Assembly (NCBI GenBank): GCA_039026975.1 | Contig: JBCCLI010000133.1 | Location: 1-15,328 of the forward strand | Length of the DNA: 15,328 nucleotides | Direction: 5' to 3' | Origin: JBCBKZ01 sp039026975 | Lineage (GTDB): Bacteria > Bacteroidota > Bacteroidia > J057 | Shown: positions 7,641 to 15,328 of the stretch, piece after piece | Numbering within the stretch: the stretch's first letter is position 1 | Layout of the letters: the number at the start of each line of letters is the position of its first letter | The notes under the pieces: model-generated | Told to the model about the DNA's origin: nothing | What the model saw: only the letters and a program-made list of their open reading frames with translations | Database searches by the model: none | Program-made: the position numbers and the translations under genes

Positions 7641-7916
7641 TTGGAAAAGCACTCCATACAGGTTAACATATTCGGACGACAGTTCCCCGCGCTCGTAGAC
7701 AAGCATGAGGCAGCAGTCATTAAAGAAGCTGCTAAAATTATCAATGCTAAGCTGCGCGCTTTCAAAACGGAATATCGTACCCAAGATGATGTTGACATAG
7801 CCATTATGTGCTGTCTGGATATTACTACAGAGTATTTGAAGCAAAAATTGCTGGATGATAAAAAAGGGAAAGAAATTCTTGATGAATTAGACCAACTAGA
7901 TAAAACCCTTTCTTAA
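7641..7916 (+). CDS. zapA: Cell division protein ZapA
   Basis: 91 residues, typical ZapA length. ZapA tetramers bind and bundle FtsZ filaments at the cytoplasmic division ring. The N-terminal beta-rich head is seen in SIQVNIFGRQFPALV, followed by the helix EAAVIKEAAKIINAKL, the conserved patch TQDDVDIAIMCCLDI, and a C-terminal coiled coil of about 30 residues (YLKQKLLDDKKGKEILDEL). The start must be TTG at 7641: the next in-frame ATG falls inside the conserved core, and the TTG reading gives the normal MEKHSIQVNIFG beginning. A purine-rich AAGGGAAGAGAG lies just upstream as a possible weak ribosome site. It sits between the ZapB-like gene and rny. Confidence 0.93.
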   Translation: MEKHSIQVNIFGRQFPALVDKHEAAVIKEAAKIINAKLRAFKTEYRTQDDVDIAIMCCLDITTEYLKQKLLDDKKGKEILDELDQLDKTLS

Positions 7917-8036
7917 GCTGCTAAACGCAGATAAAGCTGTTTGTTTCCATTCATACCCCGGCTGTTTCCCCTTATTGGCAGTATTCGCCATATTAGCTCG
8001 TTTTTTACATGCTAAAACGACTAAATTAACTGAACC

Positions 8037-9620
8037 ATGGACATTATTGTAGGAGTTGCACTATTAGTTGGAGGGTTTGTATTAGGGTTTGTGTTGAATC
8101 GTTTTGTCCTGAAAAGTGCTAATAGCAGATTAGCAGAAGCAGCTAAAATCCAGTCGGATGCCATCATTAAGCAGGCTGAACTGGAAGGAGCCAACATCAA
8201 ACAGGAAAAAATTAAAGTAGCCAACGAGAAGTACCAGTCCCTCAAAAATAAGTTTGAGCATAACGCTAAGAAGCAGAAAGAAAAACTAGATAAGAGAGAG
8301 AATGGGATTCGTCATAAGGAACAGCAGCTAAATCAACAAACTGAGAAAGCGCGCAAAGAGACCAAGAAACTACAGGCTCAGCAAGATCAGATGGCTGCCA
8401 TCCGGGAGAATCTGGAAAAGCAGTTAAACGTCATTTCTAAGAAAGAGCACGAGCTGGAGACCCTTCTCCAACGGCAGATCAAGGATCTTGAGGATATTGC
8501 AGGCCTCTCTTCTGAAGAAGCTAAGCTGAAAATGATGGATGCTTTGCGGGAGGAAGCCAAGACGGAAGCCTCTGCCTATATCAAGGAAATCATAGAGGAT
8601 GCTCAGCTGACCGCTACCAAGGAAGCCAAGAAGATAGTGATAGAAACCATTCAACGTACGGCTGCCGAGCATGCCATTGAAAATACAGTGACAGTATTCC
8701 CACTTGAAAATGATGAGATTAAGGGGAGGATCATTGGGCGAGAAGGAAGGAACATACGGGCGCTGGAAATGGTAACAGGAATTGAAATTATAGTAGATGA
8801 CACACCAGAAGCTATTATTCTTTCCGGCTTTGACCCAGTAAGAAGAGAAATAGCTAGACTGTCCTTACATAGGCTGGTGACAGATGGACGAATTCATCCT
8901 GCCAGGATTGAAGAGGTGGTGAAGAAAACAGCCAAGAAATTAGAAGAGGAAATTATAGAGATAGGAGAAAGAACAGTGATAGACCTGGGGATTCATGGGC
9001 TGCGTCCGGAATTAATCAGAATGGTAGGCAGAATGAAATATCGTTCTTCTTACGGACAAAACCTCCTGAAACACTCCAGAGAAACAGCTAACCTATGTTC
9101 CATTATGGCAGCTGAATTAGGCCTGGATATCAAGAAAGCCAAGCGTGCAGGACTGCTACATGATATAGGGAAGGTAGCAGAAGAAAATACAGACCTCCCA
9201 CATGCCTTACTAGGGATGGAAATGGCTAAGAAGTATGGAGAACATCCTGATGTGTGTAATGCCATAGGTGCTCACCATGATGAGATAGAGATGACCTCTC
9301 TGCTTTCTCCTATTATCCAGGCATGTGATGCTATTAGTGGTTCCAGGCCAGGTGCCAGAAGGGAAATTGTGGAGAGCTACATTAAGCGTTTGAAAGACCT
9401 GGAAGAACTGGCTCTTTCCTATCCAGGTGTCCTAAAGACCTATGCTATCCAGGCGGGTAGAGAACTAAGGGTAATTGTGGAAAGTGAGAAAGTATCTGAT
9501 GACAAGGCAGATAAGCTTGCTTTTGATATTTCTCAAAAGATCCAGAAGGATATGCAGTATCCAGGCCATATTAAGGTAACTGTAATTAGAGAGAAAAGAG
9601 CTATTGCCTACGCCAAGTAG
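8037..9620 (+). CDS. rny: Ribonuclease Y
   Basis: 527 residues, standard length. This membrane-attached endoribonuclease starts mRNA decay. A single N-terminal transmembrane helix (about 3-22, IIVGVALLVGGFVLGFVL) is followed by a long coiled coil (about 28-150), a KH RNA-binding domain (about 225-290) with GRIIGREGRNIR and its GREG loop (234-237), and an HD phosphohydrolase domain. Metal-binding residues are present: H346, H375-D376 in LLHDIGKV, H413/H414 in GAHHDE, and D431 in CDAISGSRPGARRE. The ATG start follows zapA by 120 bases. That gap contains a 7-bp hairpin (TCGTTTT 7998-8004 / AAAACGA 8014-8020), so rny may have its own start signal or be the distal gene of the zapB-like/zapA unit. 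It ends at a strong terminator. Confidence 0.97.
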   Translation: MDIIVGVALLVGGFVLGFVLNRFVLKSANSRLAEAAKIQSDAIIKQAELEGANIKQEKIKVANEKYQSLKNKFEHNAKKQKEKLDKRENGIRHKEQQLNQQTEKARKETKKLQAQQDQMAAIRENLEKQLNVISKKEHELETLLQRQIKDLEDIAGLSSEEAKLKMMDALREEAKTEASAYIKEIIEDAQLTATKEAKKIVIETIQRTAAEHAIENTVTVFPLENDEIKGRIIGREGRNIRALEMVTGIEIIVDDTPEAIILSGFDPVRREIARLSLHRLVTDGRIHPARIEEVVKKTAKKLEEEIIEIGERTVIDLGIHGLRPELIRMVGRMKYRSSYGQNLLKHSRETANLCSIMAAELGLDIKKAKRAGLLHDIGKVAEENTDLPHALLGMEMAKKYGEHPDVCNAIGAHHDEIEMTSLLSPIIQACDAISGSRPGARREIVESYIKRLKDLEELALSYPGVLKTYAIQAGRELRVIVESEKVSDDKADKLAFDISQKIQKDMQYPGHIKVTVIREKRAIAYAK

Positions 9621-9645
9621 GTCATAAAGGAATCATTTGTATATT

Positions 9646-9680
9646 ATGCCTGCTCCGAAAGAAGGGCAGGCATTCTTTAT
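9646..9680 (+). terminator. Intrinsic terminator after rny
   Basis: ATGCCTGC(T)CC (9646-9656) pairs with GGGCAGGCAT (9664-9673) through about ten base pairs with one bulged T and a GAAAGAA loop. It is followed by the T-rich TCTTTAT and lies 26 bases after the rny stop. Confidence 0.85.
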
Positions 9681-9756
9681 TCTAAGAGGGTAAACAGAAA
9701 GTGTTTACATCTAGTTAGGAGAGCTGACCGGACGTAATGGACGTTCCACATAATCT

Positions 9757-12700
9757 ATGAATCGGAAACTACTTGTCTTTTTGTGGCTGGTAGGAAATAT
9801 ATCCTTCCTATTTGCGCAGTTGCCACCTAATCAACCAGAGCAGGATTGTTTCAATGCTATTCCTGTTTGCAGCCCTGTATTCGTCCAGGCAAATTCCTAC
9901 CAGGGAGAAGGACTGAACCCATTAGAGATTAATCCCCAGTTTTCTTGTCTGGCTACAGCTGAACGGAATGATGTATGGTACATTCTCACCATCCAGCAGG
10001 CAGGAGACCTTGCTTTTACCCTCACGCCACAGACTGCATCAGATGATTATGACTGGGCTGTATATAACCTCACGAATAACAGCTGTGCCTCTATTTTTGA
10101 AAATGCTACCCTGGAGGTGAGTTGTAACTATGCGAAGGAGATGGGTCCTACAGGGCCTAATGGTAGCCTGGGAGATCAGTTTGAAGCCGCTATTCCAGTG
10201 CAGGTAGGAGGAACTTATGTAATTAATGTCAGTAATTTTAGTGGCAGTAGTTCAGGCTACACCTTGGATTTTACAGCCTCTACGGCTACCATCCTGGATA
10301 GTACGCCTCCTGTGGTTCAGGCGGTTACCTATGATTGTGGGTCAGATGAAATTCAGCTCAGTTTTTCTGAGAACGTACAGTGTACTTCCGTAGCCGTGGC
10401 AGACTTTGCCTTGACAGGTCCTGGAGGTCCCTACACCATAGCAGGAGTAAGTAGTCTGGACTGTAACAGCGGAGGTGGGTTTGCACAGACCTATACCCTC
10501 CAGATAAATCCCCTCATCAGTCAGTCAGGTACCTACACCTTGAGCCTAATAGGGGAAGTAGCGGATAACTGCGGAAATACTTCTACCTTTTCTTCTAGCC
10601 AGTTTGACCAAAGTTTTCCTACAGTGGATGCTGGAAGTCCCTTGGGAGTTTGTGAGAATGAAGATCAGGTGCAGCTAGATGCTACCATTACTTCAGTATT
10701 TAGCCTGGCAGATATTAGCTGGACCTGTAACCAACCTGATTGCGGATTCCTGAATGCCAGTGTAGAAGATCCTTCTATAGACGTGGCTTCCATAAATGAG
10801 CTTGATTCTCTCATATATTATGTCGCTGTTAGGGATGTGAATGGCTGTGCGGCACAGATAGATTCTGTAGTTCTCTCCATTCTTCCAGTACCTACCGCTG
10901 ATGCAGGGGCAGACCAGCTGATTTGTGAGCTAGGGCCAGGGGTGCAGCTATCTGGTCAGCCGGGTACTGACAATGAAGCACCGCTCCCCTTTCAGTTTAA
11001 CTGGTATGTAGAGGATCAACTAGTATTTGATAATGTGGCTAATCCCTTTGCGCGTCCAGAAAGTACTACTACTTACCGCTTACAAGTAAGTTCTCTAAAT
11101 GGCTGTGTAAGCACTGCTAATGAAACCGATGAAAATACAGTAACAGTAGCTGTTTCTCCAGTACCACAAGTGAGTGCCGGAATGGATAAGGAGGTATGTG
11201 TAGGTGATTCCATTTTGCTGAGTGGAACCTTACTAAGTGGGGGAGATGACCTGAGTTATGAGTGGACACCCGCTAATACAGGCTTTATCGCCTTTCCGGA
11301 TTCTGTAGAAACGCTGGTGAGCCCAGATTTCACTACGCTTTACTTCTTGGTGGCTAGAGATAGTGTGTGTACCAGCAAGGCTGATTCAGTCAGAGTAACC
11401 GTCAATCCACTTCCAGAAGTATCTCTGGGATTAGATCAGTCTATTTGCTTGGGAGACACTGCTATGCTAGCATTCAGTACCAATCTCGGAGACAATTTTT
11501 CTGCTACCTTCTCTCCAGACCCTAGCTTGTTAATCCCCTTCGAAGATACAGAACTTAGCGCCATTCCAGATACTACTTCAGAATATTTTGTGTTTGTAGC
11601 ATCTGATCAGGGCTGCATTTCAGATACCGCCTTTACTACAGTTACCGTACGGTCGAGTCCCTTAGTAGCCATAAGTCCCAGAGATACTACCATTTGTAGA
11701 GGAGATACTATCAGTCTACAGTCAGAAGCTTTTTTCACTACTACACCGGAAGTTCAGCCTATTTCTTATAGATGGGCCAGTGCGCCGGGAATTACAGGAA
11801 GTAGAGTAGAGGCTGACTTAACTGTAAGCCCTGAGGTGGATGAGCAGGTATATACATTGGTAGTTAGTAATTCAGGAGATTGTCCCTTTAGTGATTCAGT
11901 AGTTGTGAGAACAGTTGCCGCCGCTGATGTACGTATACAGGCTGATACCTCAGAAGTTTGTCAAGGAGAGGTAGTGACCCTGGAAGCAGTGGGAGGCCAG
12001 AGTTCCTATGAGTATAGGTGGAGCGGAGAAAATATAAGTACAGATACTGGCTCGCTGATTCAAGCAAGTCCAGATAGGACGGGTACATATCAGTTAGAAG
12101 CTACTGATGATATATGTGTGCTTCAGGATAGCTTCAGGATAACTGTATTTGCTACCCCTTCTGCTGAATATACCTTTGGAGAAACTGCAGGCTGTATAGG
12201 CTTGGATTTTCAAGTGCAATCAGCTGATGAACCTGATGTGTTATACGTCTGGGATTTTGGGGATGGTAGCCCGGTAGTGAATGATATATTTATAGTGCAT
12301 ACCTATGAGATGGCGGGAATATTTACGGTGAGCCTAACAGCCATAGGGGAAAGGGGCTGTACCACTATCAATACCAATACACAGGTAGAAGTGAGAGATA
12401 CCGTTTCTGCTGATTTTACCTCCTCTCCCCTGGAAGGAGAAATTCTATATCTGCCTAAGGCAGAGGTAAGGCTTATGGATGACTCTCCTAATGCTGTTAA
12501 CTGGTTTTGGGATTTCGGGGATGGGAATTTTTCTACGGATCAAAATCCTGTGTATATATACCCACTAGTGGGAAGATATGAGATTGTGCTGACAGCTACT
12601 GATGAGCTAGGCTGTGTGAGTACCTTTAGGAGGTTTCCCTATGAAGTGAGAGAGCCTTTACTATTCATTCCTAATGTGTTTAGTCCTAATGGAGATAACT

Positions 12701-12912
12701 TACATGATAGCTATGTGGTCCAGTATGAAGGTGCTGAGGAGACGCTGATTAAGATTTATGATAGATGGGGGAATCTACAGTTTGAGTCAAATAGTTTTCT
12801 CAGTAGTTGGGATGGAAAGGCAGATGGATCAGAGGTGCCTGAAGGGGTGTACTTCTACATGATCAGGGTAGGGGAGAAAGCCTATGAAGGGGAGCTGACT
12901 CTACTGAGATGA
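9757..12912 (+). CDS. Large secreted Ig/PKD-repeat protein with gliding-motility (CHU_C) C-terminal sorting domain
   Basis: 1051 residues. A signal peptide (MNRKLLVFLWLVGNISFLFA, cut near FAQ, residue 20-21) sends it across the inner membrane. Residues about 25-175 form a Cys-containing beta domain (DCFNAIPVCSP, RNDVWYILTI). An SbsA-like Ig domain lies at about 185-290 (LSFSENVQCTSVAVADFALTG). Roughly six Ig-like units follow to about 798, each opening with a short Cys motif such as VCENEDQVQL, ICELGPGVQL, VCVGDSILLSG, ICLGDTAML, ICRGDTISL or VCQGEVVTL. Two PKD domains carry WDFGDG (832-837 and 918-923). The end (about 968-1051: FIPNVFSPNGDNLHD, IYDRWGNLQFES, SWDGKADGSEVPEGVYFYMI) is the CHU_C domain that directs type B cargo through the type IX secretion system. 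It is probably a surface adhesin or matrix protein; the ligand is unknown. It has its own transcription unit after the rny terminator. Confidence 0.93.
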   Translation: MNRKLLVFLWLVGNISFLFAQLPPNQPEQDCFNAIPVCSPVFVQANSYQGEGLNPLEINPQFSCLATAERNDVWYILTIQQAGDLAFTLTPQTASDDYDWAVYNLTNNSCASIFENATLEVSCNYAKEMGPTGPNGSLGDQFEAAIPVQVGGTYVINVSNFSGSSSGYTLDFTASTATILDSTPPVVQAVTYDCGSDEIQLSFSENVQCTSVAVADFALTGPGGPYTIAGVSSLDCNSGGGFAQTYTLQINPLISQSGTYTLSLIGEVADNCGNTSTFSSSQFDQSFPTVDAGSPLGVCENEDQVQLDATITSVFSLADISWTCNQPDCGFLNASVEDPSIDVASINELDSLIYYVAVRDVNGCAAQIDSVVLSILPVPTADAGADQLICELGPGVQLSGQPGTDNEAPLPFQFNWYVEDQLVFDNVANPFARPESTTTYRLQVSSLNGCVSTANETDENTVTVAVSPVPQVSAGMDKEVCVGDSILLSGTLLSGGDDLSYEWTPANTGFIAFPDSVETLVSPDFTTLYFLVARDSVCTSKADSVRVTVNPLPEVSLGLDQSICLGDTAMLAFSTNLGDNFSATFSPDPSLLIPFEDTELSAIPDTTSEYFVFVASDQGCISDTAFTTVTVRSSPLVAISPRDTTICRGDTISLQSEAFFTTTPEVQPISYRWASAPGITGSRVEADLTVSPEVDEQVYTLVVSNSGDCPFSDSVVVRTVAAADVRIQADTSEVCQGEVVTLEAVGGQSSYEYRWSGENISTDTGSLIQASPDRTGTYQLEATDDICVLQDSFRITVFATPSAEYTFGETAGCIGLDFQVQSADEPDVLYVWDFGDGSPVVNDIFIVHTYEMAGIFTVSLTAIGERGCTTINTNTQVEVRDTVSADFTSSPLEGEILYLPKAEVRLMDDSPNAVNWFWDFGDGNFSTDQNPVYIYPLVGRYEIVLTATDELGCVSTFRRFPYEVREPLLFIPNVFSPNGDNLHDSYVVQYEGAEETLIKIYDRWGNLQFESNSFLSSWDGKADGSEVPEGVYFYMIRVGEKAYEGELTLLR

Positions 12913-12992
12913 GGGAGGCTGTGAGAAGCCCTACAGGATGGATTATGATTTAGCAAAGAATAGGTCCTTAAAGGAATAGAGATTTCCAAAAT

Positions 12993-13020
12993 AAAAAACA
13001 GGAAGCAAAGGCTTCCTGTT
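12993..13020 (-). terminator. Intrinsic terminator for the SRAP-family gene
   Basis: AACAGGAAGC (12997-13006), loop AAAG, GCTTCCTGTT (13011-13020): a perfect 10-bp stem. The A-tract at 12993-12998 becomes the U-tract in leftward reading, so it serves the minus-strand gene at 13169-13792. It may also weakly stop rightward transcription from the PKD-protein gene. The rest of 12913-13168 shows nothing else. Confidence 0.78.
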
Positions 13021-13168
13021 AACGAGTTAGGGGAGAGACTAAGAAATATACACTAACAGTTATATCAGGTAAAGGGGAGCAAGACGTCCTTCCCTACAAA
13101 TCCTACTCACATATCTGCTTGCTGCCCACTCTTATCCTGATTATATCATCTATAAAATAGCTTTGTTG

Positions 13169-13792
13169 TTAAGCTGCAATCAATTCCTCTACTGGGTTTG
13201 CTTGTAGGGCAGTAGGCTGAGAAGGAGAAAGAATAGTGAGGAGCTTCTTCATATTCACAGCAGGATTAAGCCAAACTTTCTCTTCGTGCTTCTTTAAAAT
13301 CAGTGGGGTCATTTGCCCTAGTTGCTGCCATGAGTCTGCTGCTGGTGTGGTTATAATAGCAAATGTATGGCAGATACTTCCATCTGCTTGTCTATGCATA
13401 TCATAAATCCCTGCAAAGCAGAAAGTTTCCTCTTGGTTAGCTCTTACTTTGTGAGACCTTTTCGCAAAGGGAGTAGACTCTTCCATGTAAAATCCATCAG
13501 CCGGAATGAGACATCTGTATTTGCCTACAGGAATCTGGAAGGCGCTATGCTGAAATAGCTGATCAGTAGGTGCTGTGTACCTAACTTCAGTATTGCGCTT
13601 TTGACCAGCCCAAGAAGGCACTAACCCCCATTTGAAGAACTTCAGCCTTACTTGATCATATTCTTGAATCAGGACAGGGGAATACTGTTCTGGGCTGAAC
13701 TTACCTCCTTCTAATAACCTTAGACTTGGGTAAGCCTCTGAAGTAGTAGGCTGAGGCTGATAAGCTGTGTTAAAGGTGTAAGCAGTTAACAT
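13169..13792 (-). CDS. SRAP-domain (YedK/HMCES family) protein, apparently non-catalytic
   Basis: 207 residues, near normal SRAP length. The family scaffold is clear: FKWGLVPSWAG (53-63), RCLIPADGFY (93-102), FCFAGIYD (124-131), FAIITTPAAD (144-153) and TPLIL (162-166). Active family members begin Met-Cys and use Cys2 to form a thiazolidine crosslink with abasic sites in single-stranded DNA. Here the protein starts MLTAYTF, with Leu at position 2, and an in-frame TAG five codons upstream excludes a longer start. The NAR-x-E motif is replaced by EVRYT (69-73), the Glu of GFYEW by Met (GFYMEE), and the HDRMP histidine by Gln (LGQMTP, 158-163). Every residue known for catalysis is therefore missing while the fold remains, suggesting a non-catalytic DNA-binding or regulatory paralogue, or a decaying gene. 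It is transcribed alone, divergent from the receptor gene. Confidence 0.85.
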   Translation of the reverse strand: MLTAYTFNTAYQPQPTTSEAYPSLRLLEGGKFSPEQYSPVLIQEYDQVRLKFFKWGLVPSWAGQKRNTEVRYTAPTDQLFQHSAFQIPVGKYRCLIPADGFYMEESTPFAKRSHKVRANQEETFCFAGIYDMHRQADGSICHTFAIITTPAADSWQQLGQMTPLILKKHEEKVWLNPAVNMKKLLTILSPSQPTALQANPVEELIAA

Positions 13793-14220
13793 AATGACTG
13801 GTTTCTAATTTTGATAGCATAAATCTACTAACATTTTTTGGTAATGCAAATAATATTAGCATTTACAGCTAAAAAATATTTCTGTGGTCTTATTTATGTC
13901 ATGCTCAATGGATATATCCCACCGTATTTATATGGTTGCAGATCCTATTTTCTATATGAGGGAAACTGGATATAAGATCCGATAAGTCATAAAATCAGGG
14001 AAAGTAGATCATTTCTCTATATAAAGTAAATTGGAAAAGCAAGTTTCATTGTAATGGTAATATAAACTTAATGGGCTGATAAATAGGGGGAAACATAAAT
14101 TTTAGGATAAGACAACAGCACGATAAACAAGAGTTAATCAGCTATCTCTAATATAATACCTGAATGGATGTTAAACAGAAAGTCAACATTTACAAGCTTT
14201 AATCTAACCTACTTTATTTT
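13793..14220. other. AT-rich divergent intergenic region
   Basis: 428 bases without a credible gene, between the minus-strand SRAP gene and the receptor gene. It must hold both sets of start signals, but I find no clean TAnnTTTG box on either strand. The only obvious structure is a 10-base palindrome, GGATATATCC (13910-13919). The AT content is visibly higher than in flanking coding DNA. Confidence 0.5.
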
Positions 14221-15328
14221 ATGAGTAACAAATTACTATCATTTTTAGCAGGAGTATTGGTATTTGGGACCATTACTTCTGTTTCCGTTTTTGCCCAAGG
14301 GGTAACCACGGCTAATTTGACCGGACGCGTAATCGGTGCAGACAAGAGCGCTCTTCAGGGAGCAACTATCATCGCCACACACATTCCATCTGGATCTCGC
14401 TATGGAGCTATAGCTTCTGATGGCGGTGAATTCCGGCTGGTAAATATGCGTGTAGGAGGACCTTATCTAGTAGTGGCTAAGTTCATCGGGTATGAAGAAT
14501 CGAGATACGAAAACGTTTCTCTTACCTTGGGACAGACTCGAAGACTAGTTTTTTAACTTTCTTCAACAGTAACCACCCTTGAAGAGGTAGAAATCACTTC
14601 TTCTACTTCTGACGTATTTGACGGTAATAAGACTGGACAGGGAACAGTAGTGAGTGAAGAGGAAATTAAATCACTTCCTACCCTAACTCGTTCTATTGCC
14701 GACTTTGCCAGAGTTAACCCACTGGTAAATGTAACAGAAGATGCAGATGGGTTTGCTTTCAACATTGCTGGACAGAACAATAGGTATAACTCTATCTACA
14801 TTGATGGATCTATCAATAATGACCAGTTTGGTTTGGCAGACAATGGGACTGATGGTGGGCAGACAGGTGCAGGCCCTATTTCCCTTGATGCTATTGAGCA
14901 GCTTCAGGTATCCGTAGCTCCTTTTGACGTAAGACTGAGTGGTTTTGCGGGTGGTGCCATAAACGTAATTACCCGTTCCGGTACAAATAAAGTAGACGCT
15001 TCTGCCTACTACCTCATTAGAAACCAGGACCTCGCTGGCCAGACTCCCAGTTTAGAAAATGAAGCAGAACGAGAAAGTCTGCCTGACTTTACCTCAGAAA
15101 CCTTTGGCTTCAGGGTAGGAGGACCTATCATAAAAGATAAACTCTTCTTCTTTATAGCTGCTGAGGCTAGAAGAGATGAAATTCCTGAACCCTTTGACTT
15201 CTTAGCTTATAATGGTGTTTCTACTTAGGCAGACCTACAGGCACTTCGGGACAAGTTGAACGGATTTGGGTATGATCCAGGCACCTTTACTGATAATGCT
15301 ACTACCCTGGAGCAGGATCAGTTTTTGG
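14221..15328 (+). pseudogene. Oar-like TonB-dependent receptor interrupted by two in-frame stops (5' part)
   Basis: One reading frame runs from ATG 14221 to the window end and is broken only by TAA at 14554 (codon 112) and TAG at 15226 (codon 336). Codons 1-25 give a signal peptide (LLSFLAGVLVFG...FAQ). Codons about 29-111 form a carboxypeptidase-like regulatory domain (LTGRVIGADKSALQGATI, FRLVNMRVGGPYLVVAKFIGY). After the first stop, LSSTVTTLEEVEI continues as it does in intact relatives, followed by the plug domain (SLPTLTRSIADFARVNP, NSIYIDGSINNDQFG, IEQLQVSVAPFDVRLSGFAGGAINVITRSGTN) and the start of the barrel (FRVGGPIIKDKLFFF). After the second stop, ADLQALRDKLNGFGY stays open to the end. 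No frameshift is present. Intact relatives are outer-membrane proteins taking up substrates with TonB energy or assisting export. This is probably a young pseudogene; sequencing error or readthrough are alternatives. The end lies beyond the window. Confidence 0.85.

Noticed and set aside
14650..15228. A separate gene starting at GTG 14650
   Set aside because: It is in the same frame as the receptor starting at 14221 and begins inside the receptor's plug-domain region without a signal peptide; it is a fragment of the interrupted receptor.
14554..15228. Stop-codon reassignment (TAA/TAG read as Gln) as the explanation of the receptor
   Set aside because: All other genes in the window end properly at TAA, TAG or TGA and have no internal in-frame stops.

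Overview
The window looks like a chromosomal segment of a Bacteroidota bacterium, probably Cytophagales-like, though the order is a guess. Three things point there: a T9SS/gliding-type C-terminal domain on a giant Ig/PKD secreted protein, an Oar-type TonB-dependent receptor, and the pheT - small coiled-coil gene - zapA - rny order. Genes rarely have a strong Shine-Dalgarno sequence, and TAnnTTTG-like -7 boxes occur. TAA, TAG and TGA all act as normal stops in the intact genes, so the standard bacterial code applies.

Layout. (1) 1-1470 is an AT-rich accessory patch. It holds the last 35 codons of an unidentified protein, then a tight two-gene unit: a protein with an effector-associated domain 11 (EAD11)-like N-terminus and two membrane helices, followed 2 nt later by a membrane-anchored coiled-coil protein ending in a SPOR-like domain. 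A hairpin at 1487-1516 can terminate transcription from both sides. (2) 1546-3807 (minus) encodes a complete mitochondrial-type aconitase. (3) 4254-6647 is pheT. A 680-base gap rich in palindromes follows. (4) 7328-9620 encodes a ZapB-like coiled-coil protein, ZapA and RNase Y, linking cell division with RNA decay, and ends in a clear terminator. (5) 9757-12912 is a 1051-residue cell-surface adhesin-like protein with a CHU_C-type sorting domain. (6) 13169-13792 (minus) is an SRAP/YedK/HMCES-family protein that appears to have lost every catalytic residue, including the obligatory Cys2. (7) 14221-15328 is the start of an Oar-like TonB-dependent receptor interrupted by two in-frame stops (TAA, TAG) with no frameshift; it runs off the window.

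How they fit together. Most of the window is housekeeping: the TCA cycle, tRNA charging, division and RNA turnover, plus envelope proteins. The most likely candidate for an undescribed system is the EAD11-membrane / SPOR-membrane pair at 308-1470. It resembles the architecture of NTP-dependent conflict (immune) systems, in which EADs recruit effectors by like-with-like contacts. Its sensing or switching partner would lie upstream, outside the window, possibly the gene whose end is seen at 1-108. The non-catalytic SRAP protein and the doubly interrupted receptor are the next most interesting points.
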